The notes beneath the pieces were generated by a model. The model was not told where the DNA came from, ran no database searches, and saw nothing but the letters and a program-made list of their open reading frames with translations. Position numbers and translations under genes: made by a program. Of a DNA stretch of 64,000 nucleotides, positions 1 to 11,966 are shown piece by piece. How positions within the stretch are numbered: the first letter of the stretch is position 1; each line of letters opens with the position of its first letter. The stretch comes from Albula goreensis (Eukaryota > Chordata > Actinopteri > Albuliformes > Albulidae): assembly GCA_022829145.1 (NCBI GenBank), contig CM040742.1, forward strand, positions 16,681,631-16,745,630, in the 5' to 3' direction.

Positions 1-535
1 AATGAATAAAGTGCAGATTAGAAGGAAGCATGAGCTGCCTGTTGCCAGTTCTGTTGACTTCTTCACCCTGCCAAGTTGTGTTGCCACTGTTTTTGAGGAC
101 TACATTGCATGTGCAGTCAGTGGTGGTGGACTACAGGAAGACTGCACTCACTCTTACACATTGAGAAGCAGACAATGCTGCAAACTCCCCCTCCTTGGGT
201 GACCCTTCTGACAATTAGACCCTTCAGATCTCCATACTTTTGATAAAGGAGATTATGGTCAGAGGAGAAAAAACACACTTTTAGCATAAAAAAATGTGTA
301 CTGTTATCTTTCCTTGGATTTGAGTTTGTTGCATCATGTCCTCAGACTTGTGAAGTTTGTCCAAACTTCTCTGCCCAACATCAGAAGAAAAAAAATCATA
401 AGAATCACTGTATGGAGGAGGGGAACCCCATATACTGCCAACACATCGGCTGTTTCATAACCAGCAAATGAGCTTCAGTCTGTTCTCTGTGCTGGGTCTG
501 GGTGATAGATGTGTCCTTCACACAGCTTTACAGCT

Positions 536-549
536 GTTGCCATGGCAAC
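536..549. promoter_or_regulatory. RFX X-box palindrome
   Basis: GTTGCCATGGCAAC is a perfect match to the palindromic RFX consensus. Confidence 0.6.
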
Positions 550-2306
550 CCCCATCCTCCGCCAATAAACACTCTGAGGCAGGGGTCCAACCAGGAATCC
601 TGGGCCCCATGGAAAGATATACCAACAGACCCTCCCTGGCCCACTAATACAACTGATGAACATTTTTGCAGCCCCTTGTCCAGCCTAGGGTCCCCCCTTA
701 CCACCCCCCCCCACTCCATTTCATAATGTTTTCAGTGAATCAGCTGTGGCTCTGCACTGAGGCACCAGCAGCAGGGCTCCCCCACCCTGCCCAACACTTA
801 GCCTGGCCTCATGTGCTCATTACGACCACCAGGGCTCTCCAGGCTGCATCAGGCTCAGCGGAACAAACCTGAAGCATGTGTGTTGGATGGCAGGATGCAT
901 TGCCTCTTTAAACGCTTCACCAAATGCAGCAGCTCAACCTACTGTGACACAGAGAAGCTCGAGCAGCATGTGTACAGGTGGAAGTCTGTACCTGAGAGTC
1001 ACCTGTGGAACACTCAACTCCATCTTCACATCCAACACTGCAAAAATGAAATCTTAATGGGTACAATAAGCTTGAATTCATTTAATATTTTAATCCATTT
1101 AACTCTTTTTTGTGGTTTTGGTTCATTTTCTTACCTATAATTTTGCAACAGATCATATTTAATTAGATATACATTCCTTAATATGAACTAATAAAATGCA
1201 TATTTTCTAATCCCTTTACCATACAATTGTTACTATTATAACCTTTTTTCATAAAATATGAAATTAAATTAGCAAAGATATTGGGGCATTGGATCTACTC
1301 CTTCCATCAGCTTCACCTTCTTTCTCCTCTGGCTCTTTCTCTCTCTCTTTTCAGGCTCTCCCTTCTCTCTCTCTTTCTCTCTCTGTTGTGTTTATTTTCT
1401 AGCACATGGGGGCGGATAAGGAGGAATCCCCAGGAAATCTCCTGACTTTCTCCAGGGGGAGGAGGCGGAGGTGGAGAAGAGGTTGATCCTGGCTCCTGGT
1501 GAACGAGCTGTCGAGCTGTACCTGCCCTGGAGTCCTGACCTGACCTGACATCACCAACCGGACAGGGACTGTCAACAGTGCCACCAACTTCACTTCTTAA
1601 ATTCCAAAAAAATTTCACATGTGCATGTTGAGTTTTAATTGCTTCCATGTATAGAAATACAGATATTAATTTTCCAGTGTTTGAATGTGCTGTGTTGCTC
1701 TTGGGCCGATATGCTTGCTGTGTCCATAATCACTATAAAATGGCACTTGATTAAGTTGTGATTATCTCCTCCTGGTAACTTGATTTCCTACTCTGGGAAA
1801 CATGCTGTGTTACATTCTTAGGATCTGATTTTAGCAGAGCAGATATCAGCAACACATGAAAGCATTTGTATTCAAGGTGGTTTTTGTTCATGTTTACCGA
1901 TGCTTTGGAAAATTGTTCAAAAATGTAATAATAATTTTCCCAGCTGTCATTGTTTACTGTCATCCTTTTTTACTTTTGTTTAAAATAGAAACAAAACAAT
2001 TATGCCAAAATGACAAGCCTTCCCATATGATCAGACAAATGTCAGTGTCATGGGAAATATGCCACTAAGACATGCATCACTGAGATAAACTATTTTTACG
2101 CCCTCTGCCTACACAACTGGCTCCCTGTTAGCTCCCAGTGTGTTACTGAGATGCACTGTAATCCAAGAGTGGGTGTATAGTAACTAGCATTGGATCTCAC
2201 CAAAAGAATTACCTTACAATTACAATCTAAAAAGAAATATGTATGTCCATGGTTATGAAAAAAGACTAATCTCCACATAAAATTGACAACAAAAAGCAAA
2301 ACATTT

Positions 2307-2343
2307 CCTCTTCTTCTTCTTCTTCTTCTTCTTCTTCTTCTTC
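2307..2343. repeat. (CTT)n microsatellite
   Basis: A dozen perfect TTC/CTT triplets. Confidence 0.95.
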
Positions 2344-3162
2344 AGAAGTTGCTCCCAGTACTCTTAATGAATAAATGGATCCATCATTGTGTGAAATGGC
2401 ACTGTGGTGTGACATATGTGATGTTTCACATAAGTAAGTATGTTTGTTTTTGCTTCCTCATGCCACTCCTTAGGTAACTTCCCTCCTCCATCACTTTCCA
2501 AAGAGCCCTGACACCCACAAATTTTATTGAGCAGGAGGGGAAGCTGTATTTATTATTAGCTCTGTTGCTATCTCCACTTTGCTGGGCCGAAACACCATAG
2601 ACTTTCACACATAAAACTAACCAGCCGACAGACTTGTAGTTGCAAATGGATGAGGTCGATGGGAGCCCTGAGGAAGCAGTAGAAATGGCATTTAGGCAGT
2701 GAGTACTGAGAACGAACGCAGCACAGACACCTTTTAGTGGTGATTCAGACGCATTTTCACATGCTTTCCATTTCGAAATTCTTCCCTGATGCTTCCCAAA
2801 ACAGAAAGGGAATTAAGATGTGACTCACGATCAGATGGCTAAATTACTCACCCCAAACAGCACAAAAACACCATAAGCGCCAATATTAGAGCTCTTCACA
2901 TAACTTACAAAACCTTTCTGTCTCTGGGAAAAATATCTTTCAACCAGCTGTGTGTTACTCAGTAACTTAATTTTAATCCTATTTTCAACTCTATGTTTAA
3001 AATAGAATGAATAATCAATACTGTCAAGAATCGATAATGTCAAGATTACGATCCTTTCTGTATGCTCTCAAAAATGTTGACAGGTAAAACAGCAGTAATT
3101 GAGGGTAATTTTGACAATAATAATATTTCAAATGTAATATAAATAAACTCTGCCGCCAAATA

Positions 3163-3176
3163 GTTTCCATGGAAAC
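3163..3176. promoter_or_regulatory. RFX-like X-box palindrome
   Basis: GTTTCCATGGAAAC, a 14-bp perfect palindrome with X-box half-sites. Confidence 0.45.
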
Positions 3177-3225
3177 CACAGCTTGAAAGCAAAACACCCA
3201 CTGCCAACCCCCCCCAGCACTGACT

Positions 3226-3293
3226 CACACACATACACACACACACACACACATACACACACACACACACATACACACACACACACACACACA
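3226..3293. repeat. (CA)n microsatellite
   Basis: CA repeat with single TA interruptions. Confidence 0.95.
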
Positions 3294-4621
3294 AATCCTC
3301 CTGGTTATATTTTGCTTCTTCCACTCCGGGGTTGGAGAGGTTATATTTTCTCACTTATGAGGGAAGTAAGGGCATTCTCAGACTGTTCACATTTTTGACA
3401 CTGTAAACTCACTCCCATTTTGACAGCTGCTGCATTGGGTTTCACAGTGAAGCAAATCCCAGCCAATTTTGAATTGTGACACTAATTTTTTTTTAGGGTT
3501 CTCATGAGTAAATAAATACACTGTTGGGATCTAGAATGCATTTCAGCCACAATTATGCCCAAACCACCTCTACCATGTGGATCCCTGTCCAGATTTTTGG
3601 GTTCAGAACTGCGGAAAATGTGTTTTTCATAACCATGACAATTGACCAGATGTAATCAAACTTGATCTGGGAACAAAGTGTCCAAAAATGAAACAGTCTG
3701 AAAAAGTCCTTAGAGACTGGGATATAGAGCAGTATGCATGTTCCCAAAAAGTGTTCTGCACTGGTACTAGATTACCCAGCGTGATGCAGTTGTCGTCCTT
3801 ATGTGTAAAGTGTGACATTGATGCTAAAGCTAACTGAATAGGTCAGTGTATCTACAACGCTGCTACAAACAAGATCATGGTCATAACGCACAGAACCCCC
3901 CAAAGAGATGCCAGGTCCTATTAAGGAAGTAATATTGCATGCTGGGACATATATACACACACACTGTTGGTAATATTGCCATAAACTACTTACATTTTCC
4001 AATTTTTCAAATGTGTCATAAAACAAATCACAGAGACTTAGTTTGACACCTGCTTTTTCCCAATTCTCTAAACACAGCTACAATAACTTATGTCCTGACT
4101 TACATCCAAGTGGTTTGTGAACTCAAATGAAACCCAAAGCTATGAGGTAAAATCATTATGACTCCATATAGAGCTGCATTTTGAAGTGTGAGTCCACAAT
4201 TGACCCCTATTTTTAACTAGTCTAAGAGAAAGTGCATTTAATGAATTCCATTTCTTAGTAAATTTCAACAGAGAACTCTTGTTTTTAACTTGAAAGCCAT
4301 TTAATGTATTTGCATGACCCCATCCACATAAAATGGCTTCAGTTGTAATTAATAAACAATTATGTCTAATCTGTAGTGTAATATGAAGTTAACCCAATGT
4401 AACCCAATGTCAGCCTTCAAAACTCAATTTAAATGATTTCATGTGATGTGCTCAGAGATACTGCTCTTCACATTTAAGACAGGAAGTGAGTAATTGTACT
4501 TCAGTTGACTGCCTCGTTAATTATGGAACCAGACCACACCTGAGCAGTCTTTACTTTATAGACCACATTTTCCATTTTACCATGGTTATCATTGTCCTTT
4601 TTGTTCGTTTTAGGCTTTTAG

Positions 4622-4744
<123 letters not shown>

Positions 4745-6994
4745 TTATTATCGAGTTTAAAGACTGTTGTAGGCGTTAGCCTGGGGGTTACTCTCTCTCT
4801 CAGCTTGCATGAGTCAGAAGTGTCTTCTCAAATCTCTTTACTGCTGCTGCTGATGTCTTTTCCGCAAGCTTCAAAAACATGACATACCTCTGGGTACAGC
4901 TGAGGCAACTATTCCTGTCCTCCTCTCCATCACCATCATTATTTTATGACCCTTTTATATTGGTTATAAAATTGTCCATGTTGCTCACCTGGCTCTAAGA
5001 CACTGCCAGCAGTGTGGGTGACACACAAGCGACCCATGGTTCCTGAGCAGAGAAATACCTCCAGGTCAGAAGTCAGAGTTCAAATTGATTAAAAATATTT
5101 ATATTGTTCTTTTGATATTTGGTTATTGGGCACTTTTATTTTGGTGCACTCATATCTGAGTGATTGCCCTGTCATGAAACTATACATAAATGAACTGAAA
5201 TGTGTTGCCTGAGAATGAAACATGGAGGATTCCAATAATTCAATAATCTCTGTCCAAACAGCGGCAAGCATCATGTTTGCAAGCTGCTTGTTTGTGAAAA
5301 GAGGGAGATAGAGACAGAGTGGAACAAGTGAGAAAACAACAGGCTGTAAGCAGGGAGGTTATTCTCCTTCCTGGCCTTTAGAAACATAATGATTTTTTTT
5401 TTCCTCCTCAACAACTGAGAAAATGTTCTGACAGGGGCTTTGAAAGCTTAAGCAGTGGGCGAACGGTTTGAGCGTACCGTGTTCTTTTAGCACTCTGCGT
5501 GGGAAGATTCAGGGATGGGAGGGGATTCTCCTCTGAAAAAAAGCAGGGTGTTCGGATATCTCCATCCAGAGGAGATCCCCACCCCCACACAATGGCAGTT
5601 TGGCTGAAACCGAAGAGCTCTGCCATACTGCATGGCATCCATACTGCAGCCATCACTGCAGCGCCGAGGGTCAAGGGTGGGGAGGAGGGGGGTAGGGGAG
5701 CATGGTTTGCGAGAGGTAGAGGTGGGGGTGAACTTTCGTCAACTCGGTTTCTTCAGTTAATATCCGGTTGTATAACTGGATGAGCATCTACCAAAAGCCC
5801 AACTGTAACAAACATCATCACATCCACCATGAAATCTGCATACAGAGAGACATGTTTCTTCTTCATCAGCATATTACATCTTCTAAGTGCATGAAATGCG
5901 TGACTGAGTGAACCTATTGGCACCTGCAATACTGAGCAAGGGTGAGAGGGTGAGAAGGTGAAGTCAAACCAGGCTCCTGGAAACCTGCTGGATTTGGAGC
6001 TTTGACTGTAGCCTTTTCATTGGTGTTAAGTGCTGCTCTTACCCTCTTACCCCTGTGATGCAGTTTAAACAGCAAGAGTGTTGGAACAAGCCCCTGTGTC
6101 AAAAATCTACTAATCCTATCTCGCCTCTCACAAACAACAATTCTTGAGACTAAGATAGACTTCAAAAAAATAATAAAATGGCAATCAGTTAACCTCTTCT
6201 TTTTGAAGTATGCACCAGATCATTGTACTGCAGAGAGACCCTTTTACCAAACCGGAGCTTCCAGGGTTCGGAGGTTAGGGGGGTGCCTGTAATTTTTGTT
6301 CTGTACAGCCTTTTCTGCTCATCTTCAACAAGAGTGCCAATAACTTTGACTCTTATTACACATAACACACAAAAATAATCACTTCTGTTAAAGGCCCTGG
6401 AATTGTGTAACATCCCCTTGTTTCATTGACTGATAGGTGGCTCAGGGCTGCTCAGCTAAATTGCTGGTACCGTGGCAACAGCAAAAGGATCTGCAACAGT
6501 TTGAATTAGAGCCAGGAGTGTGAGCCATGCATGGGGGTAATAGGGGAGCTAAGCGTGAGTGGAGAGGTACAGGAAATATATAAATGTCAGAGTATTGATG
6601 TAATATTTATGCTGTAATATTGTGAGCTTCTTGTTCAATAATTTAGACCTGCAGGAGAGAGACGGAGAGTGGGCGGAACGGTGCCGCTCCCGTGGTAACA
6701 GACTGCAGCAGAGGTGGGTGGAGGAAGGGTTTCCCCTGTAAAACAATGGAGCGTGATCGCATGCAGAGTGCAAACATCATCACACAGACAGGAACACATG
6801 CAATAAAAACACACAGGCACGCACATGCCCAAAACACGCAAAAAAAAAAAAAAAACAAAAAAAAAACACAGGGAGCAAAAAATTCAAAACACAAAAAAGC
6901 AAACACAGACAGTAACATTTGTAACACACACAAACTTCAACTCATACACGGCACTGTCATGCTGCAACAAATACACCCACACTATTCATTCACA

Positions 6995-7259
6995 CACACA
7001 CACACACACACAAGGGTTAACATGGTCTTACACTATCACACATACTCACATTGACACACAAACACACACATGCACAGAGCACCATAAGCATAAACAAACA
7101 CATATGGTATACAGGAGTCCTAAGCTTCTTCTCTCCTGATTAGTTTGACCCCCTTCACCTCTTGTAGAAAGCATCTCTAAAAATATTAATTTTACACCTG
7201 GTGTATTGTGTGTGTGTGTGTGCGTGCGTGCGTGTGTGTCTGTGTGCATGTGCATGTGT
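6995..7259. repeat. CA and TG/CG microsatellite cluster
   Basis: CA tract at 6995-7012 and TGTG/TGCG tract at 7206-7259, in opposite dinucleotide phase on the plus strand, 190 bp apart. Confidence 0.85.
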
Positions 7260-7444
7260 TTCTTCTGCTGTCTCTGTGCAACAACTGCTCAGGAATTTAG
7301 CCTGGGGCACTGCAAATACTGTTTCATGCAGGTAACTTGAAGCTATCAAACAACCCTAGGTGGCGAACTACACTCACAAAATTAGGATGTGCTTAAAAAT
7401 GGGCTTTTGCTTGGATCAAGGTTTTGAATTTTTTATTATTTTTA

Positions 7445-7448
<4 letters not shown>

Positions 7449-7499
<51 letters not shown>
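7449..7499. repeat. (TC)n(AC)n compound microsatellite
   Basis: TC repeat passing directly into AC repeat. Confidence 0.95.
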
Positions 7500-8987
7500 A
7501 GCTGAAACTGAATGAAATAGCATAGACGATCAGGATAAAAATGAAATGTCAACACAAATATTTCAAAGTACACACACATACCCACAACAAATAAAACTGT
7601 GAATAGTACAGTACATGCTAATACTCATCTCATTGTGTGGTTTTCCAAGATATTTACTACTGTACCTATCTGCACACAAAAATGATTCTCAAATAAAAGT
7701 TAAATATATCTCATCTAGAGAAATGTGGACAAAAAGAGAGAGGCAACTTCAATCACAAAAGGTACTGAATATAATATTTTATTTTCTCACTCAGTAAATG
7801 GACAACAGACCCTCTTGCTCGGAAGAACATCAGCTTCTCTGTCACAGGCTACGATCATACCATGATGTCAGGGTTTGTTGTGACACCAAGCAAAAGGAAA
7901 AGCACATTTTTTGTAGTTCAGTTGCTTGAATAATGGAGAAAGGTAACTATGCAATATGTTCCCCCAAAGACTCACACTGTCATTGTGCATTAGGTTGCCC
8001 ACGGGGTCGCTCCAAAGAGCAGTTCATTAATAATCAATGAAGCAGAAAGATAAATATAGAATCCTCTCCCTTTCAGCGGTGTCATTTACCAGGGAAAACA
8101 GACAGAAAACCCGTTCAGAACCCTGGACAGCGACCATGAGCACGTATGAGCTGAGGGGGCCCATGGAGATCGCCTTTCAGGTGCTCGACATCAGTTTGGC
8201 CCAGTGCGTTAACACTGAGGTCATCGTTTCATTTCCGTCACTCTCTCCCTTGGACGGTAAGATCGGATCTATCCCAATCCGAATGCATTAGACTCAAAAT
8301 CTCCTAAAAGGCCAAAAACATTCCCGTTTTATCTGGGTTACGAGAGTGTAGATTACAGCAGTATCTCTTTGGCGCGACAGAACGATGGCAAGAAGTTGAC
8401 TGGCTGCCTGCACTGTTGGTTTACGGGCCAGTAGGGGATTAACCACCAGATTTTTTGTTTTGTGGTTTCTTCCTGTTTGATTAGACGCTGAGAGAACCCG
8501 GCGATTAATGAAGGTCAAACCTCCAACCCCTGAGTGGCGGCCAGCTGCCGCAAACGGCGCGGACATGCTGACCGCTCGGGCGGGGCGTCGGGCACGCTCT
8601 CCTACCACAGTCAAGCTTTAGAAGGGGAGTAAAAACAAGCCCACTTGACCCGTCCAATTACCGGCGCTCTGCTTAATTAGCACTGAAGGTAAGTGTCAGT
8701 AATTAGTGCCATTGCGTCTGGAGACAAGGTCTCCGGTGTATTTCCAGTGCGCGTTACCATGGATACCCACACTCTGCACTTTTCACTTTTCACACATCGT
8801 TAGTTACAAAAAAAAATACACAAAAAAGAGGACTTCACAAGTTTGATGTCTCATACACAGATATAAAGTTAGTACAGGCAAAAACCCTTTTAAGAGTGCA
8901 GGTCACAAAACAGAGGGTTTTTTGTCACAAAAACTACAAAAATTACTGTTTGCGGAGTGAAGAGCGCTCTTGAAAATAGCAGGAACT

Positions 8988-8997
8988 CCATATTAGG
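8988..8997 (+). promoter_or_regulatory. Serum response element (CArG box) with adjacent ETS core
   Basis: CCATATTAGG is a perfect CArG box. The 14-mer TCCATATTAGGACA is identical, from memory, to the core of the c-fos SRE. A GGAA core (CAGGAAC) sits 2 bp upstream, where the ternary complex factor site lies in c-fos. Confidence 0.7.
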
Positions 8998-10395
8998 ACA
9001 GAAGTTCTTCAGCGTGTTATTTGCATGTATAATGCTGACCGTGGAAACCGGGCAGAGTTTATATATTTATTTCAAGGGTTTTCACTTGAATGTCATCATT
9101 ATTCAGGGTGACTAACGCAGCTTACATGTTTACATAAGATCCATTGCCAGTATACTGGAAGTATTACCTGAGGTAATATACTAAAGCATATTTGAGAGAG
9201 TAAATGAAAGCCAAGCCACAGCAACAAATGAACCTACAGCTTGTTGGAGTTGAGTCCAGGTCCATCCAGGTCCATGGCCATTCTCTGCAGAAACCCATAA
9301 TGTGAGAATATTTAAATTACTGAAAGCCACAGTGTTGAGCAGCTGTGTGCTGGACATACCATGTATGGAGCTTGGTAATATCAGGTAAGGACAGTGTTAC
9401 TGTTCGTTTACACAAACCACGGCTCCAGTGATGATGCAAATCTTGTATTCACAAAAACACCATGAATGTCTTAAGGTGTTCTACTGCTGATATCACATGT
9501 ACACACATACACACATATGCATGCATGCACACAAAAACATTTTGAGTGCACACACATACAAACAGTGAATAGTCACACTCACTTACACAAATACACACAC
9601 CCACACTGGTATTTGCCCACGCTGGAGCAGTTAACAGCTGGCTTTTCTGCTGTGGAGAGCATCACACTGAAGCCTGTCTTATGTAATCACAGCATCAAGA
9701 CTGCCGGTTGAGAAAATAGGTCAGAGCAGCAGCGATAAGGAGATTATTTTTCCCATGGCACACCCAGGAAGATCCCCATCCCCTCCTCTGATACGGCAGA
9801 ATCCTGCAAAAAAGGAGAGGCAGCAAACTCCTACATGAACTGCCAAATAAATCCACATATAGCCCCTTCTGCTGCCAACCTTTTCCCCCGGGATTATGCC
9901 ACATGATTCATTAAGTTTAATATTTAAAACATTAACACATTTAGACACTGTCATTATAGTTACTATTCCTCTCAGTTACTCTACCTGTTGATAAGCATGA
10001 AGTCTTACCTGTGCCTGTATATAAGGCTGGTAAAACCCAGAGAGATTTCACTGCATACTGGGGTCACATTATTTATAACTAATAACTGTTGATACCTATA
10101 ATGGAAAACTGCTGGGTGCACTGTTTTTCAGTGTGCTTATTATCTGTGTTTCACATTGATGGCTCTGTAAGGGATTCTAGCTGAGACCACTTGCAAAGCA
10201 AGCAATTAAAATAATAACAATAAAGAAGAAGAAGAAAAATAAAATGAGGTAGAATAGAAAGAAGAATCAGAAGGAGGAGGATGAGAGGAAGGAGAGGAAG
10301 CTTAGTCGTTGCTTGGCAAAAGCAACCAACAACTGTCTTCATCTCCATCTTTTCACAGCCTTGAAACTATGTAATGCATTTTCTGATCAAACAAC

Positions 10396-10407
10396 GCCCT
10401 CTGGTGT
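10396..10407 (-). promoter_or_regulatory. CTCF-like site
   Basis: On the minus strand ACACCAGAGGGC matches the CTCF core CCASYAGRKGGC at 11 of 12 positions. Confidence 0.4.
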
Positions 10408-11233
10408 TATAGTCATATTATGATTCCCCATATGATTCTGGTAATGAGTGAGATCTTATCCTCCAAATCATAAATCTGAATTGAGGATTCATAGCCCACA
10501 CCTGCAGGGCTGTGGCCTCCTTTCACTTTGCTTTAGCCCCTGGAGACCTCTGTTTGTTTGTATAGAGGGCTTCATGTGTCGTGAAAATTTAACATAATAG
10601 AGGAAAGACCAGTATCCCTGGTCACAGAGTGGAGAATTTTAGTTAACCCTTCAAGTGTTTGATAGAGGTAACACAGCTGAAAATGAATCACTCATTTATC
10701 ATGTATTCAGAATGTTTACATGATCTGATCTGCATGCATTGCAGGCCCCCTCCAGCCAATTTCACCTCCTGGTTTTCTTAAAAAATACGCCATAAAAAGA
10801 AAGTGAGTGGCATAGTAGTTAACAAAACTAATTGTAAAAGTCATCATCCCCCTAATTTGCTCAGCTAGCTTACAAACAGAAAATGTTTGAGGGGGATGTC
10901 AGGAACACTAAAGCCAGAGTACTTTCACCAAAATTATTTTCAGGTTTAAATCATTGTGCAACACTCTTGCCAAACTATAGAATGTGATATAACAGCTGAA
11001 GAGCATCAGAATTAGTCTTTAACAAAAGTCTGCTTTTAACACAGGAAAGCTTACACACACATAGATACAGGACAAACACAAACACACTCACACACACACT
11101 CATAATGGGAGATGCTCAAACTCGCTCACACAAGCTCACATGCAGACCCAGGCACACACGCAGGGGTGTTGCGCACCTGCATTAGCTTCCCCAGAGCGTG
11201 TAATTATATCACTGTTATACAACAGAGCCAGTC

Positions 11234-11241
11234 TGACGTCA
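11234..11241. promoter_or_regulatory. Perfect CRE (TGACGTCA)
   Basis: Palindromic full CREB/ATF site in gene-free DNA between reep2 and the left edge. Confidence 0.6.
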
Positions 11242-11600
11242 AACAGAGAATTCCCCAAGTCCCCACGCTGCAATTCTCTCAGCTCTGCGTGGCACTCTCG
11301 ATTGGCCTCTCTGCAGCCAGAGACTCCAGACAAGCATTTAAAAGACGGCCGTAATGCAGAATCAGACAGGGGAAGGACCTGAGGTCCACACTCATCTGTG
11401 GGAGAGACTGGAGAGACTGTCCTCTGTGGGGTGTTTCTGTCCTCTTGTCATTTCCTCTGTTTATCTCCTTTTAGTTTTATTTCCTTTCTGTACACATACT
11501 CTATTAATTCTGTGTAAATTATAACTATCTTAGGCTGAGGTTACAAGCCAAATATGGGACAAAAGCTGAGCTACATGACATTCGGACATGTTATGTATTA

Positions 11601-11628
11601 GTATATATATATATATATATATATATAA
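11601..11628. repeat. (TA)n microsatellite
   Basis: Perfect alternating TA tract of about 27 bp. Confidence 0.95.
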
Positions 11629-11860
11629 TCTAAGGGAGGTGCAAAAAATGTATTTTAACCCTGAAAAAAGAAAATCACAATAACAGTTACAGAGAGAAGA
11701 TGCCTTAAGTGTTAAGCTTCATTTTGTAACAGTACTGAGATATGAGCTATGTTCATATGTACACAAAATATATACACAATATGGAAGTTTTTATCTCAGA
11801 ATAATATGTATAAAGGTTACATGTTGAGAAAGAGCTCCCCACCTCCCTCACACTCACTCA

Positions 11861-11863
11861 CAT

Positions 11864-11898
<35 letters not shown>

Positions 11899-11908
11899 CA
11901 CACAGACA
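11861..11908. repeat. (CGCA)n microsatellite
   Basis: Perfect CGCA tetranucleotides at about 11865-11899, followed by CACAGACA. CpG-rich against its surroundings. Confidence 0.93.
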
Positions 11909-11958
11909 CAGTATAGGTGAAGCCTTCTGGAAAAGCCTTTATACAGCAGGGTTCTCCC

Positions 11959-11966
11959 TGACGTCA
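11959..11966. promoter_or_regulatory. Perfect CRE (TGACGTCA)
   Basis: Second full CRE, 0.7 kb from the first and 200 bp from an EGR-type site (GTGGGGGCG on the minus strand, 12162-12170). Confidence 0.6.

Noticed and set aside
4922-4945. CArG-like CCTTTTATATTGG
   Set aside because: A/T spacer is nine bases, not six.
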